NCBI GenBank assembly: GCA_035524895.1
Contig: DATLFI010000402.1
Coordinates: 1 to 43,780, forward strand
DNA: 43,780 nucleotides
Source: DATLFI01 sp035524895
GTDB lineage: Bacteria > Acidobacteriota > Thermoanaerobaculia > Multivoradales > Multivoraceae
Reading direction: 5' to 3'
The notes under the pieces are model-generated. The model was not told the DNA's origin, did not search any database, and worked only from the letters and a program-made list of their open reading frames with translations. Shown in pieces: positions 1 to 7,940 of the stretch. The translations under genes were made by a program, and so were the position numbers. Within the stretch, counting starts at the first letter, position 1. Each line of letters starts with the position of its first letter.

Positions 1-801
1 GAGGTACGCAACATCGACCGCGGCGATCTCGTCCTCCACCTTCACGCCCCAGCCGTCCCACTCCTCCCAGCCGTTGATGTCGGGGATGAACAGGACCGTG
101 CTTCGCGGCCCGGCGATCCTGAAACCCACGACCTCCGAGTACTCCTGGCGGTGCGGCACGAGCAGCGGCGTCACCGAGAGGTCCGGCGCGAGCGCGACTG
201 GCACCCTCGCCGCCAGCGGCGAGATGCGGATGTTCTCGAACCGCACGAGCTGATCCCACGGTCCGTTCTCGCGCAGGTACTCGGCCATCCGCGGCATCGC
301 GTACACCGGCACACCGCGCGCGCCCATCGCCTCGTGACCGAAGAACAGCAGCCCTGTGTAATGCCCCATGTGCGCGTGAGTGAGGAAGACGCCGTCCACG
401 ACGGGATGCGCTCCCGGCTGGCGCGGTAGGAATTGGTCGAGCCGGCGGAGCTGGTGCCGGAGGTCCGGCGTCGCCTCGAACAGCCAGCGGTGCTGCGTGC
501 GCGGGTCGACGAGCCCCAGCGACACCACCTGGCGGCCGAGCCCCGGATCGTCCCAGGCGGGATGGTCGAAGCTCCCAGCCTGGGGCACGCCGCCGTCCTG
601 GGCGATGCCGAGCACGACGAGATAGGGCCGCGAGTCGTCGCCGCCAGGCGCCTGCCGCTCCACACCGGCCGGCCCGAACGCCGCGCCGAGGGCCAAGAAC
701 ACGACCGCACCTGCACCGCGCGCCACAGGTCGCTGGCCGCGCTTCCGGAGCAGCCGATCCCTGCGGTCTGGCTGGCGAGCGGAACTGCCCATGCTGCTCA
801 T
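1..801 (-). CDS. Secreted PqqB-like MBL-fold metallo-hydrolase (C-terminus beyond window)
   Basis: The frame is open from an ATG at 801 to base 1, giving 267 residues without a stop, so the 3' end lies outside the window. The N-terminus is basic and followed by a hydrophobic stretch (AVVFLALGAAFGPAG), suggesting an exported protein. The mature part begins with YLVVLGIAQDGGVPQAG, the opening strand of PqqB-type metallo-beta-lactamase proteins, and carries the metal motif HAHMGHYTG at about residues 142-150. PqqB relatives have Gly-His where classical MBL enzymes have Asp-His, as here. Near the window edge come VPHRQEYSEVVGF and VLFIPDINGW, also typical of the family. True PqqB acts in PQQ biosynthesis, but no pqqA, C, D or E is nearby, so I infer a secreted paralogue of unknown substrate. 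It is divergent from the next gene. A second in-frame ATG at 792 is possible. Confidence 0.8.
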   Translation of the reverse strand, partial: MSSMGSSARQPDRRDRLLRKRGQRPVARGAGAVVFLALGAAFGPAGVERQAPGGDDSRPYLVVLGIAQDGGVPQAGSFDHPAWDDPGLGRQVVSLGLVDPRTQHRWLFEATPDLRHQLRRLDQFLPRQPGAHPVVDGVFLTHAHMGHYTGLLFFGHEAMGARGVPVYAMPRMAEYLRENGPWDQLVRFENIRISPLAARVPVALAPDLSVTPLLVPHRQEYSEVVGFRIAGPRSTVLFIPDINGWEEWDGWGVKVEDEIAAVDVAYL

Positions 802-927
802 GCTAACGCCTGCATCCCACAGCTCGGGAACGGGTTCTGGGTCTTCCTCGGCGAAGCGCCCGACGCGCCGTCTACCCTTCAGGTGGCGAACATGTACACT
901 TCGCCATCTTCGAATGGTGGATGGCGC

Positions 928-2292
928 ATGGACAGCACGGTAAGGCTCCTCCAAGCAGGAAATCGCGTCGTCGGGCTGGCCCTCGCGGCCGCCCTGGGGG
1001 TCCTCGCCCCTGGGCCCGTCGCGGCGCAGGTGAACGGCCCGCTGCCGCAGCTCTTTCCTCCAGACAACTGGTGGAATGTCGATGTGTCGAAGGCGCCGCT
1101 CGATCCGGCAGGCGACGCCATCCTCGACTTCATCGGGCGCGGCCGCCGCCTGCACCCCGACCTGGGCGGCGCGGCACCGAACCCGCCCGAGATCTACGGC
1201 ATGGTGTACGTCTCGGTGCCCGGCAACCAGCCGCTCGAGCCGGTGACCTTCGTCGAGTACGGAGACGAAAGTGACCCGGGCGCTCCCGGCCGACCGCCGG
1301 GCTATCCGATCCCCGTGGAGGCGCGCCACGAGAGCCACTGGATCGAGGGCGGCTATCCGGGCGCCGCGAAGGTGTCCGGCGACCGGCACATGCTGGTCGT
1401 CGACCGCGACCGCGGTCTCCTCTACGAGCTCTACCGCGCTCACTGGAATCAGACCCTCGACCGCTGGGAGGCGGGCTCGGGTGCGGTCTTCCGGCTCGAC
1501 CGCAACGACCGCCGCCCCGAAGGCTGGACCAGCGCCGACGCCGCCGGCCTCGCGATCCTGCCGGGGCTGGTGCGCCACGACGAGGTCTACGGCGGCGAGC
1601 CGATCCGGCACGCCTTCCGCTTCACCGCGCGGGCGACCAACGGCTACGTGTTCCCGGCCTCGCACCGCGCCGGCAGCACCTCCGGGGCGCCACCTCTCGG
1701 TACTCGCCTGCGGCTGCGCGCCGACTTCGACCTCTCGAGCTACCCGGCGGCCCTGCGGCGGGTCTTCCAGGCGATGAAGACCTACGGTCTGATCCTCGCC
1801 GACAACGGCAGCGACATGTACGTGCAGGGGACCTATGACCCGCGCTGGGACAACACAGTGCTCAACCCAGCCTTCCGTAGCCTCACCGCCGGCGACTTCG
1901 AGGTGGTGAAGCTCGGCTACCAGCCTGCCGCGGCGCCGCAGCCGGCGGCGTGCAACCCGTCGCCCACATCGCTCTGCCTGCAGAACGGGCGCATCCGCGT
2001 GCAGACGACCTGGCGCAACGACGGTAGCTCGGGCCAGGGTCGTGCGCGGGCGATCACCAACGACACCGGCTCGTTCTGGTTCTTCGACGCCGACAACGTC
2101 GAGGTGCTGGTCAAGGTGCTCGACGCCTGCGACTTCAACCAGCACTTCTGGGTCTTTGCCAGCGGCCTCACCAACGTCGGCGTGACGCTGACCGTGACCG
2201 ACACCACCACCGGTCAGAGCAAGACCTACCAGAACCCGCAGAAGAAGCCGTTTCGCCTGATTCAGGACACCGTGGCGTTCGCCTGTCCTTGA
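928..2292 (+). CDS. Secreted two-domain protein with a lineage-typical C-terminal beta-sandwich module
   Basis: This encodes 454 residues from ATG 928. The open frame extends upstream to 433, but that part is antisense to the metallo-hydrolase; the start at 928 gives a normal signal peptide (VVGLALAAALGVLAPGPVAAQ). An in-frame ATG at 892 is an alternative. Residues about 40-330 form a domain I do not recognise, rich in Trp and Tyr, with PPDNWWNVDVS near its beginning and QAMKTYGLILADNGSDMYVQG near its end. The last 110 residues after TSLCLQNGRIRVQTTWRN are a separate module with FWFFDADNVEVLVKVLD and TLTVTDTTTGQSKTY. I know this module as a frequent C-terminal tail on secreted proteins of Acidobacteriota-like genomes; its function is not established. 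No catalytic motif is evident. The gene converges on the transporter gene with 37 bp between the stops. Confidence 0.82.
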   Translation: MDSTVRLLQAGNRVVGLALAAALGVLAPGPVAAQVNGPLPQLFPPDNWWNVDVSKAPLDPAGDAILDFIGRGRRLHPDLGGAAPNPPEIYGMVYVSVPGNQPLEPVTFVEYGDESDPGAPGRPPGYPIPVEARHESHWIEGGYPGAAKVSGDRHMLVVDRDRGLLYELYRAHWNQTLDRWEAGSGAVFRLDRNDRRPEGWTSADAAGLAILPGLVRHDEVYGGEPIRHAFRFTARATNGYVFPASHRAGSTSGAPPLGTRLRLRADFDLSSYPAALRRVFQAMKTYGLILADNGSDMYVQGTYDPRWDNTVLNPAFRSLTAGDFEVVKLGYQPAAAPQPAACNPSPTSLCLQNGRIRVQTTWRNDGSSGQGRARAITNDTGSFWFFDADNVEVLVKVLDACDFNQHFWVFASGLTNVGVTLTVTDTTTGQSKTYQNPQKKPFRLIQDTVAFACP

Positions 2293-2329
2293 CTGTCCGT
2301 GACACCCGGCTCACCCTCTCCCCTGCCAC

Positions 2330-4711
2330 TCAGCCCGCGGACTTCCTCCGTCCCAGCAGGAACACCGCCAGCGCCGGCAGGGTGACCACCGAGGCGAGCA
2401 GGCAGATCGGCATCCCGACCAGCATCACCCACGCCATCGACTCGAGGCCAGGGTGGTCGGTGAGCAGCAGGACGGCGAAGCTGGCGCAGGTGGTGAGCGT
2501 GGTCATCACGATCGCGCGGCCGACGGCAGCGGCCGCGACGCTGTAGGGCTGGGTCTCGTCTTCGGCGATCCGGTGGACGACGTGGATGCCGTCGTCGACG
2601 CCGAGCCCCACCAAGAGAGGCAGCACGATGACGGTCATGACGCTGAGGGACACCCCGGCCCAGCCGAGGATGCCGGCAGTCGCCCCGACGCCGGCGAGCA
2701 CCGGCACCAATGCCAGCAGCGCCAGCCTCGGCGAGCGGAAGTCGAGCAGAAGCACGAACGTGACGAAGGCGACCGTGCCTGCGGCCACCCATGGCAACCA
2801 AGGTCGTTCTGCGACCATCACCGCCTCGAGCAAGGCAGAGAGGGACGTCGCCTCAGGGTCGATCGCCTGCGCGGTCAGCCGCTGCGCGCGAGCCTCACGG
2901 CCGTCGAGCGTGTTGCCGCGGGCATAGGCCAGAACCAGGATCTCGCCGCCGGCTCCGGTGAAACGTTCGCGCATCGCCGCGGGCAGTCCGTCGAGCGACA
3001 GCGGACTGCCTTCCGCGGCCCGCACCAGCAAACCGACTCCGGCCACGGCGGACTCCAGAGCCTCGCGCGCGCTGGTCCCCTCGGGCAGGACAACGCCAGC
3101 CAAACGCGTGAGCCCTTCCAGCCGCACCTCTCCGATGTCGGTCAGGCCTCCCAAGGCGACCTGGCGTGCCTGCAGCTCCGGCAGGGCGGCCTCGAGCGCG
3201 GCTCGGCGGCGCTCCGTCTCTTCGGCGGATGCGGGCAGGAAGTCGGAGACCGTCACCACCTGCGCGAAGCCCGGGCTCCTCCGATACCTGGCAGCGAGGT
3301 CCCTCGCCGTCTCGAGGTCGCGCGCGCTCGAGACCCACGGAGCGCCGTTGAGACCGTAGAGCTCCCCCACGCGCTGCACGGTGGCAACGCCAGGCACCTG
3401 CCGGTTGAAGATGCGCGTGAGATCGGTCTCGAAGCCCAGCCGTGCCGCACCTGTACCGAGCACCACGAGGACAGCCGCGCTCAGCCCGAGGCAGAGCGAG
3501 GGACGTCGCTCGGCCCAGCCGGCGAGGGGACTCAGGAGGGGCACGGACAGCTCGCGGTGGTGCGGCAGAGCACCGGCACCGCTGGCGCGCCGGTCGCGGC
3601 GATCCAGGAGGGTCCACATCGGCGGCAGCAAGAGCAGCATCAGCACCAGGCAGAACAGCAGCCCGAGCCCGCCCGACAGACCGACGTGCAGCGCCACGGG
3701 GTCGGGCGCCAGGGCCACGATCAGGAAGGCGCCGGCCGTGCTGACCGCGCCCGAGACCACGCCCCGGCCGGTGCCCCGAAGGGTTGCGAGCAACGCCGCC
3801 GCGTGGGCCAGGCCGCGCGCCCGCTCTTCTCGCAGGCGCACCAGCAGGTGCACGGCGAAGTCGATGCCGAGCCCGAACACCGTGACCCCGAAGAAGGTCT
3901 CCATCAACGTCAGGCCGCCGGTGAGCACGCCGATCAGCCCGAGCGTGGCGACCACCGCGAGCAGCAGCGCCCAGAGCACCGCCAACAAGCCCAGGAAGCG
4001 CCGCTCCACGAGCGAGAACAGCGCCAACACGGCGACCAGGCTGAGCGGCGTCAGCCGCTGCACGGTCCCGAGTGTGCGCGCCTGGTCCTGCGCGGCGATC
4101 GCGGGCAACCCGGAGAACGCGACGCTGACGCCGGGCGCCGCGCGCCGCACCGCCTCCGTGGCTGCTTCTTCGAGCGCAAAGAACTGCCACTTTCCGACCT
4201 CGACATCGAGCGGATCGCGGTCCAGACGCAACTGCACCAGGCGTGCGCCCACGGGCTCGCTCCCCTGCCGCGTCGCAGCGAGGCGACGGCCCAGCGCGCC
4301 GACGTCGCCTCTGCCGCCGCGCGCCGCTTCGAGCCATGCGTCGAACAGGTCGCGCTCGACCAGCCAAGGGCTCTGCTCACGCCACCAGCTCGGATCGAGC
4401 GGCGGCACCACGGCGCGCACGTCGGGCCGCCCGGCGAGCGACTCCTCGAGCGCCCGCACGGCAAGGGGCATCTGCTCCTCCCTGCCCTCGAGCAGTACCA
4501 GCAGGCTGCCCCCCAGGCCTTGCCGGTGGCTCACCTCGAAGTAGCGCTCGACCTCCGAGTTGCCGCGATCGAGAATGCCGGTGAAGGTCAGGTCGACCGG
4601 GGTTCGCAGCAGCAAGAGCCCCGAGAGCAACGGCGGCAGGGACGCAACGAGGAGGACGGCCCAAGGTCTCCGGAACGCGAGGTCAGCGAGCCGTTCCAGG
4701 AGCTGACGCAC
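2330..4711 (-). CDS. MMPL/RND-superfamily exporter
   Basis: This encodes 793 residues in the duplicated layout of MMPL/RND proteins: one N-terminal membrane helix (WAVLLVASLPPLLSGLLLL), a large periplasmic loop to about residue 210, five helices, then the same arrangement again after LGLSAAVLVVLGTGAARL. The fourth helix of each half has the expected proton-relay type motif, GLGIDFAVH in the first half and GLGVDDGIH in the second. The closest named groups are MMPL and HpnN-like lipid or hopanoid exporters. Cargo cannot be read from sequence. Translation starts at GTG 4711 behind a purine-rich GAGGGGGAG. A mobile element lies 70 bp upstream of the start and may separate the gene from its original promoter or from the prenyltransferase gene. 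Confidence 0.88.
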   Translation of the reverse strand: MRQLLERLADLAFRRPWAVLLVASLPPLLSGLLLLRTPVDLTFTGILDRGNSEVERYFEVSHRQGLGGSLLVLLEGREEQMPLAVRALEESLAGRPDVRAVVPPLDPSWWREQSPWLVERDLFDAWLEAARGGRGDVGALGRRLAATRQGSEPVGARLVQLRLDRDPLDVEVGKWQFFALEEAATEAVRRAAPGVSVAFSGLPAIAAQDQARTLGTVQRLTPLSLVAVLALFSLVERRFLGLLAVLWALLLAVVATLGLIGVLTGGLTLMETFFGVTVFGLGIDFAVHLLVRLREERARGLAHAAALLATLRGTGRGVVSGAVSTAGAFLIVALAPDPVALHVGLSGGLGLLFCLVLMLLLLPPMWTLLDRRDRRASGAGALPHHRELSVPLLSPLAGWAERRPSLCLGLSAAVLVVLGTGAARLGFETDLTRIFNRQVPGVATVQRVGELYGLNGAPWVSSARDLETARDLAARYRRSPGFAQVVTVSDFLPASAEETERRRAALEAALPELQARQVALGGLTDIGEVRLEGLTRLAGVVLPEGTSAREALESAVAGVGLLVRAAEGSPLSLDGLPAAMRERFTGAGGEILVLAYARGNTLDGREARAQRLTAQAIDPEATSLSALLEAVMVAERPWLPWVAAGTVAFVTFVLLLDFRSPRLALLALVPVLAGVGATAGILGWAGVSLSVMTVIVLPLLVGLGVDDGIHVVHRIAEDETQPYSVAAAAVGRAIVMTTLTTCASFAVLLLTDHPGLESMAWVMLVGMPICLLASVVTLPALAVFLLGRRKSAG

Positions 4712-4781
4712 CGTCGCCCGCTCCCCCTCAGCCGATCCCGAACGAGGCGGTGATGCCGCGACGATCGCGAAGCGCCGGCAC

Positions 4782-5058
4782 TAGCAGCCCGTGGTGAAAC
4801 CCGCGTGGAGCTGCGCGCGGGGATCTGCGACCGCTGGCAAGGCGCGGCCGACGAACGCGATGCTGGGTCATCGTGCAGGAGGCCCAACGCAGCCAGCGGT
4901 CGCAAACCCCCGCGCCCAAAGCGGTTGGGGCGGCGTGGGGCCGTCTGCGGTGTTACGCTCGCTCAACGATGTCCCAGCATCGCCACCGCTCGCGCGCCTA
5001 GCATCCGGCCCCACGGCGCTCCCAACGCAGCCCACGGGGGTTCCACCACGGGCTGCTA
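4782..5058. mobile_element. MITE-like element, copy 1 (277 bp including flanking TA)
   Basis: Both ends carry TAGCAGCCCGTGGTG as an inverted repeat, extendable to about 34 bp (4782-4815 and 5026-5058) with a few mismatches. TA flanks both edges, consistent with a TA target duplication as made by IS630/mariner-type transposases, although the TA could instead belong to the repeat. No transposase or conserved open frame lies inside: frames open in one copy are broken in the other. A second copy lies at 9944-10221 in opposite orientation and is about 93% identical over its whole length. The interior holds three more pairs of inverted arms. The element sits between the exporter start and the prenyltransferase stop codon. 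I infer a non-autonomous element mobilised in trans; a structured RNA gene is the alternative. Confidence 0.82.
4815..4915. repeat. Internal inverted repeat of element copy 1 (24-bp arms)
   Basis: The arms 4815-4838 and 4892-4915 are reverse complements at 22 of 24 positions, with a 12-bp perfect core GCGACCGCTGGC / GCCAGCGGTCGC. A4830 pairs with T4900; in the other copy the equivalent pair is G-C. A second pair of arms, 4857-4873 and 4967-4983 (one mismatch in 17), is interleaved with the first, and a third pair at 4921-4943 and 5006-5028 overlaps it again. Confidence 0.85.
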
Positions 5059-5919
5059 TCGGCCGAGACGCCGATGGCGCTCGTGGTAGGAGCGCAGGGC
5101 CCGGAGCAGATCGATCTTGCGCAGCGCCGGCCAGTTCGTCTCGCAGAAGTAGAACTCGCTGTAGGCGCTCTGCCACAGCAGGAAGCCGCCGAGACGGATC
5201 TCTCCGCTGGTGCGCAGGATCAGGTCCGGCTCGGGCTGTCCCGAGGTGTAGAGGTAAGGCTCGATCGACCGATCCTCGAACTGCTCGATCACCTGGTCGA
5301 TCGAGACGCCACCGGCGGCCTTGTCGCGCAGGTACCGGCGGAACGCCTCGGCGATCTCCTGCCGGCCTCCGTAGGCCATGGCGATGTTGAGCTGGAAGCG
5401 CTCGTAGCTCGCGGTGATCTCCTCGGCGGCCCGGATCGCAGCCTGCAGCCCATCGGGCAGCCGCTCGATCTGCCCCAGGTAGCGCACCCGCACCTGTTTG
5501 GCGTGGACCTCCTCGTGCTCCGCGAGCTCTTTGGTCTTCTCCTCGAAGAGCTGCAACAGAGCGCCGACCTCCCCGATCTCGCGCTCGAAGTTCTCGAGCG
5601 AGAAGCTCCACACAGTCACCAGAGGCACTCCGAGGTCGTAGCACCACTCGAGCACCTCCCACAGCTTCTGAGCGCCCGAGAGGTGTCCCTGGTTGACGTT
5701 CTCGAAGCCCAGCCGCCGCGCGTACCGTCGGTTGCCGTCCATGATGATGCCGATGTGATGCGGCAGCTTCCAGGTCGCCACGGCAGCCTCCAGGCGACGC
5801 TGGTAGGCCCAGTAGAACGGCGCCAGCACGAAGTTGCGGACCCGGTCGCGGATCGCGGGCCAGCGGCGCGGCTTCCCCTGCGGGATGACGTAGGAGAGGG
5901 GGCGTTCGTTGGCGGTCAT
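5056..5919 (-). CDS. cis-Prenyltransferase (isoprenyl diphosphate synthase, UppS/Rv1086-like)
   Basis: This encodes 287 residues. The signature HIGIIMDGNRRYARRLG holds the catalytic Asp61. WSFSLENFERE and the C-terminal RTSGEIRLGGFLLWQSAYSE are the substrate-binding motifs of Z-prenyltransferases. The enzyme condenses isopentenyl diphosphate in cis onto an allylic starter; the usual product is the C55 lipid carrier for wall synthesis. The N-terminal extension of about 50 residues and the tail YTSGQPEPDLILRTSGE... RALRSYHERHRRLGR look closer, from memory, to the short-chain Z-FPP synthase type of mycobacteria (Rv1086) than to E. coli UppS, so chain length is uncertain and I give no symbol. The start is ATG 5919. 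The TAG stop at 5056-5058 is contributed by the end of the adjacent mobile element, yet the protein ends where relatives end. Confidence 0.9.
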   Translation of the reverse strand: MTANERPLSYVIPQGKPRRWPAIRDRVRNFVLAPFYWAYQRRLEAAVATWKLPHHIGIIMDGNRRYARRLGFENVNQGHLSGAQKLWEVLEWCYDLGVPLVTVWSFSLENFEREIGEVGALLQLFEEKTKELAEHEEVHAKQVRVRYLGQIERLPDGLQAAIRAAEEITASYERFQLNIAMAYGGRQEIAEAFRRYLRDKAAGGVSIDQVIEQFEDRSIEPYLYTSGQPEPDLILRTSGEIRLGGFLLWQSAYSEFYFCETNWPALRKIDLLRALRSYHERHRRLGR

Positions 5920-6293
5920 GGGTAAGGCAGATTGTGGCAGGTTTCGACCGCGGCGGGTGACCGGCCGCCGAGACTCATCCGGCTACCGACGAACGGACAC
6001 CCTCCTTTCCCGCCGCTTCGCGCCCGGGCGCCCACCCGCGCGCTGCCGGAAAGGGTCTTGCTTTCATCTCCCGTAGGGTAAGGCCCAGCACGACGTTCTC
6101 CTGTTCGGCAACGCGCGGCCGGGGCGGGGCCCGGCCCGGACCCGCCGCCCGGCCCGTCGCGTCGAGCGAGAGTTTCCTCAACCGTCACCTTGCTCGGCAT
6201 CGCGCTGCGACGGCACGCGCGCGCCCGGCGCGCGCTTCCGGGACGGGGCCCGGCCGCTTCACGCATTCGTCGATGGGCGGCCAGGGACGACTG
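5920..6293. other. 374-bp gene-free GC-rich region upstream of the prenyltransferase gene
   Basis: No recognisable gene lies here. The stretch has strong self-complementary GC blocks, for example GCGCGCGCCCGGCGCGCGC near 6215-6233 and CCGGGCCGGGCCCCGCCCCGG-like runs (minus strand) near 6110-6145. I checked for RNase P RNA, tmRNA, SRP RNA and common riboswitch landmarks on both strands and saw none. One minus-strand frame (5916-6266) is open and its TGA overlaps the prenyltransferase ATG as ATGA, but its translation is low-complexity Gly/Arg/Ala and unlike neighbouring proteins. It may hold the end of the ABC operon, a promoter with long leader, or an unrecognised structured RNA. Confidence 0.4.
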
Positions 6294-7940
6294 CTAGGCC
6301 GGCGGACGGCTCTCCGGGACCATCCCCACGGGGGCGCGAAGCCAGCGCAGGATCTCGCGGAGGCGAGGCGGCTTGCCGGTCATCAGAACGCCGATGCGGA
6401 AAACCTTGGCGGCGGCCCACATCACGAGCACCACCGACACCAGCATGAGCGCGGTGGTGAGCACGTACTCGAGGGTGCTCGGGGGCCCGGCAGCCCGGTT
6501 CATCATCACGAACGGCGTAAAGGGGGGCACGTACGACAGGACCTTGGCGAGCATGCCGTTGGGGTCGCGGCTGATCGGGATCATGGTCGCCAACGGCACG
6601 AACAAGATCAGCGTCACCGGGGTCATCAGGTTCTGAGCCTCCTTGAGGCTGTTGCAGACCGAGCCGATGCCGACCAGCAGGGCCGCGTAGAACAGGTACC
6701 CCAGCAAGAAGTAGAACAGGAAGGAGCCGATGTACAACGGGTCCGTCGCGATCACCGACAGGTCGAAGTCGAGCTCGACGCCGAAGAACGCGGGAACGTA
6801 CTTGGTGGCGAGGTAGAAGAACACCACCCAGCTTCCGAGCATGGTGAGGCCGGTGGCCGCGATGCCCGCGATCTTGCCCATCATCAACTGGAGCGGCGAC
6901 GCCGACGACAGCAGCACCTCCATCAGGCGGTTCGATTTCTCCTCGACCGTATTGGTGAGCAGCATCTGCGCCACGGTGAACACCGTGATCCAGAGCAGGT
7001 ATACGAACGCCGTCGGCGCCCACTGCCGCACCATGTCCTGCGCCTTCACCTCCTCCTCCTCGCCGCCGGCGCCGATTTTCTGCATCGCGAAGTCCACCGG
7101 CTGCTGGATCCACTCAGCGACCTCGGGCTCGATGGCGCGCTCGGCGAGGCGCCGGTCGCGCACCGCGTCGCTCGCGAGCCGCGTGAACCAGCGGTGGAGG
7201 TCGTCGTCGGTCAGGTTGGTCGAGATGTAGCGGCTGCCTTCACCGCCTTCGACGGGGTTGTCACCGATCACGAAGTACGCGAACAGCTCGCCATCCTGCA
7301 CCTGCTGGGTGAGCTGGGGCACAGCCGCCTCGCCGCGATCGGCGACCTCGACGCGGATGTAGCGGCTCTTCGCCAGGCCGGAGCCGTACTCGTCCGCCTG
7401 GTCGGGTGGCAGCGCCCGCCACCAGGCCTGGATCTCGACCCGCAGCTCGTCGAGCGACCGCACCGCCTCGGGCGGAAGCTGCGCGCGCACCGCCTCGCCC
7501 TGGGTGCCGGCGAGCCCGCCGACGGTCGAAGCGAAGGCAGCCAGTAGCTTGTGCTCGACCTCCTCGCGGTCGGCGTCGTCGGCGCTTCCCTGGCCCTGCA
7601 GCACGACGCCGATGCCACGCTCGAGCTCCTGGGCGGTGCGCCGCAGCGCATCCGGCATCTCCGCGAAGTCGGGGCTCCCGGAGCGCTGCAGCTCGAGCGC
7701 GCGCTCCAGCACCCGCTCCAGATCGGGAAGCTCGGCGCGACGCTCGATCTCGTCGAGCAGCCAGCCCGAGTGGTCGACCACCGCGTAGCTGCGCGCTCCC
7801 TTCGCCCGTTCGAGCCACGCGGGAATCACCATCATCGCGGTGATCAGCACCGGGAACAACAGGATGCCGATCCAGAACGCCTTGGTGCGGAGGTTCTCCA
7901 CGAACTCGCGATGGGCCACTAGGAAGGTCTTCCTATTCAT
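6294..7940 (-). CDS. ABC-2 type exporter permease (NatB-like)
   Basis: This encodes 548 residues. One membrane helix follows the N-terminus (FWIGILLFPVLITAMMVIPAW), then comes a long extracytoplasmic domain to about residue 300 rich in charged helices, then five or six membrane helices starting at FVYLLWITVFTVAQMLLTN, including the VEEKSNRLMEVLLSSASPLQLM motif of NatB-type ABC2_membrane_3 permeases. It pairs with the ATPase gene immediately upstream, overlapping it by 8 bp, so the two are translated together. The ATG at 7940 follows GGAGGAGAG. Relatives of this family export Na+, peptides or antibiotics; the substrate cannot be inferred here. Confidence 0.9.
   Translation of the reverse strand: MNRKTFLVAHREFVENLRTKAFWIGILLFPVLITAMMVIPAWLERAKGARSYAVVDHSGWLLDEIERRAELPDLERVLERALELQRSGSPDFAEMPDALRRTAQELERGIGVVLQGQGSADDADREEVEHKLLAAFASTVGGLAGTQGEAVRAQLPPEAVRSLDELRVEIQAWWRALPPDQADEYGSGLAKSRYIRVEVADRGEAAVPQLTQQVQDGELFAYFVIGDNPVEGGEGSRYISTNLTDDDLHRWFTRLASDAVRDRRLAERAIEPEVAEWIQQPVDFAMQKIGAGGEEEEVKAQDMVRQWAPTAFVYLLWITVFTVAQMLLTNTVEEKSNRLMEVLLSSASPLQLMMGKIAGIAATGLTMLGSWVVFFYLATKYVPAFFGVELDFDLSVIATDPLYIGSFLFYFLLGYLFYAALLVGIGSVCNSLKEAQNLMTPVTLILFVPLATMIPISRDPNGMLAKVLSYVPPFTPFVMMNRAAGPPSTLEYVLTTALMLVSVVLVMWAAAKVFRIGVLMTGKPPRLREILRWLRAPVGMVPESRPPA

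Noticed and set aside
433..927. N-terminal extension of the secreted protein frame
   Set aside because: It is antisense to the metallo-hydrolase, and the signal peptide begins at 928.
2453..4753. Long plus-strand open frame of 766 codons
   Set aside because: It is antisense to the MMPL exporter, with a Gln/His/Arg/Glu-rich translation typical of shadows of GC-rich genes.
5916..6266. 116-codon frame ending in an ATGA overlap with the prenyltransferase
   Set aside because: The translation is low-complexity Gly/Arg/Ala without a domain; the overlap alone is not enough.
5930..6290. RNase P RNA, tmRNA or riboswitch in the GC-rich gap
   Set aside because: None of the universal sequence landmarks were found on either strand; a GAGGAAA and a TTTCGAC occur without their partners.
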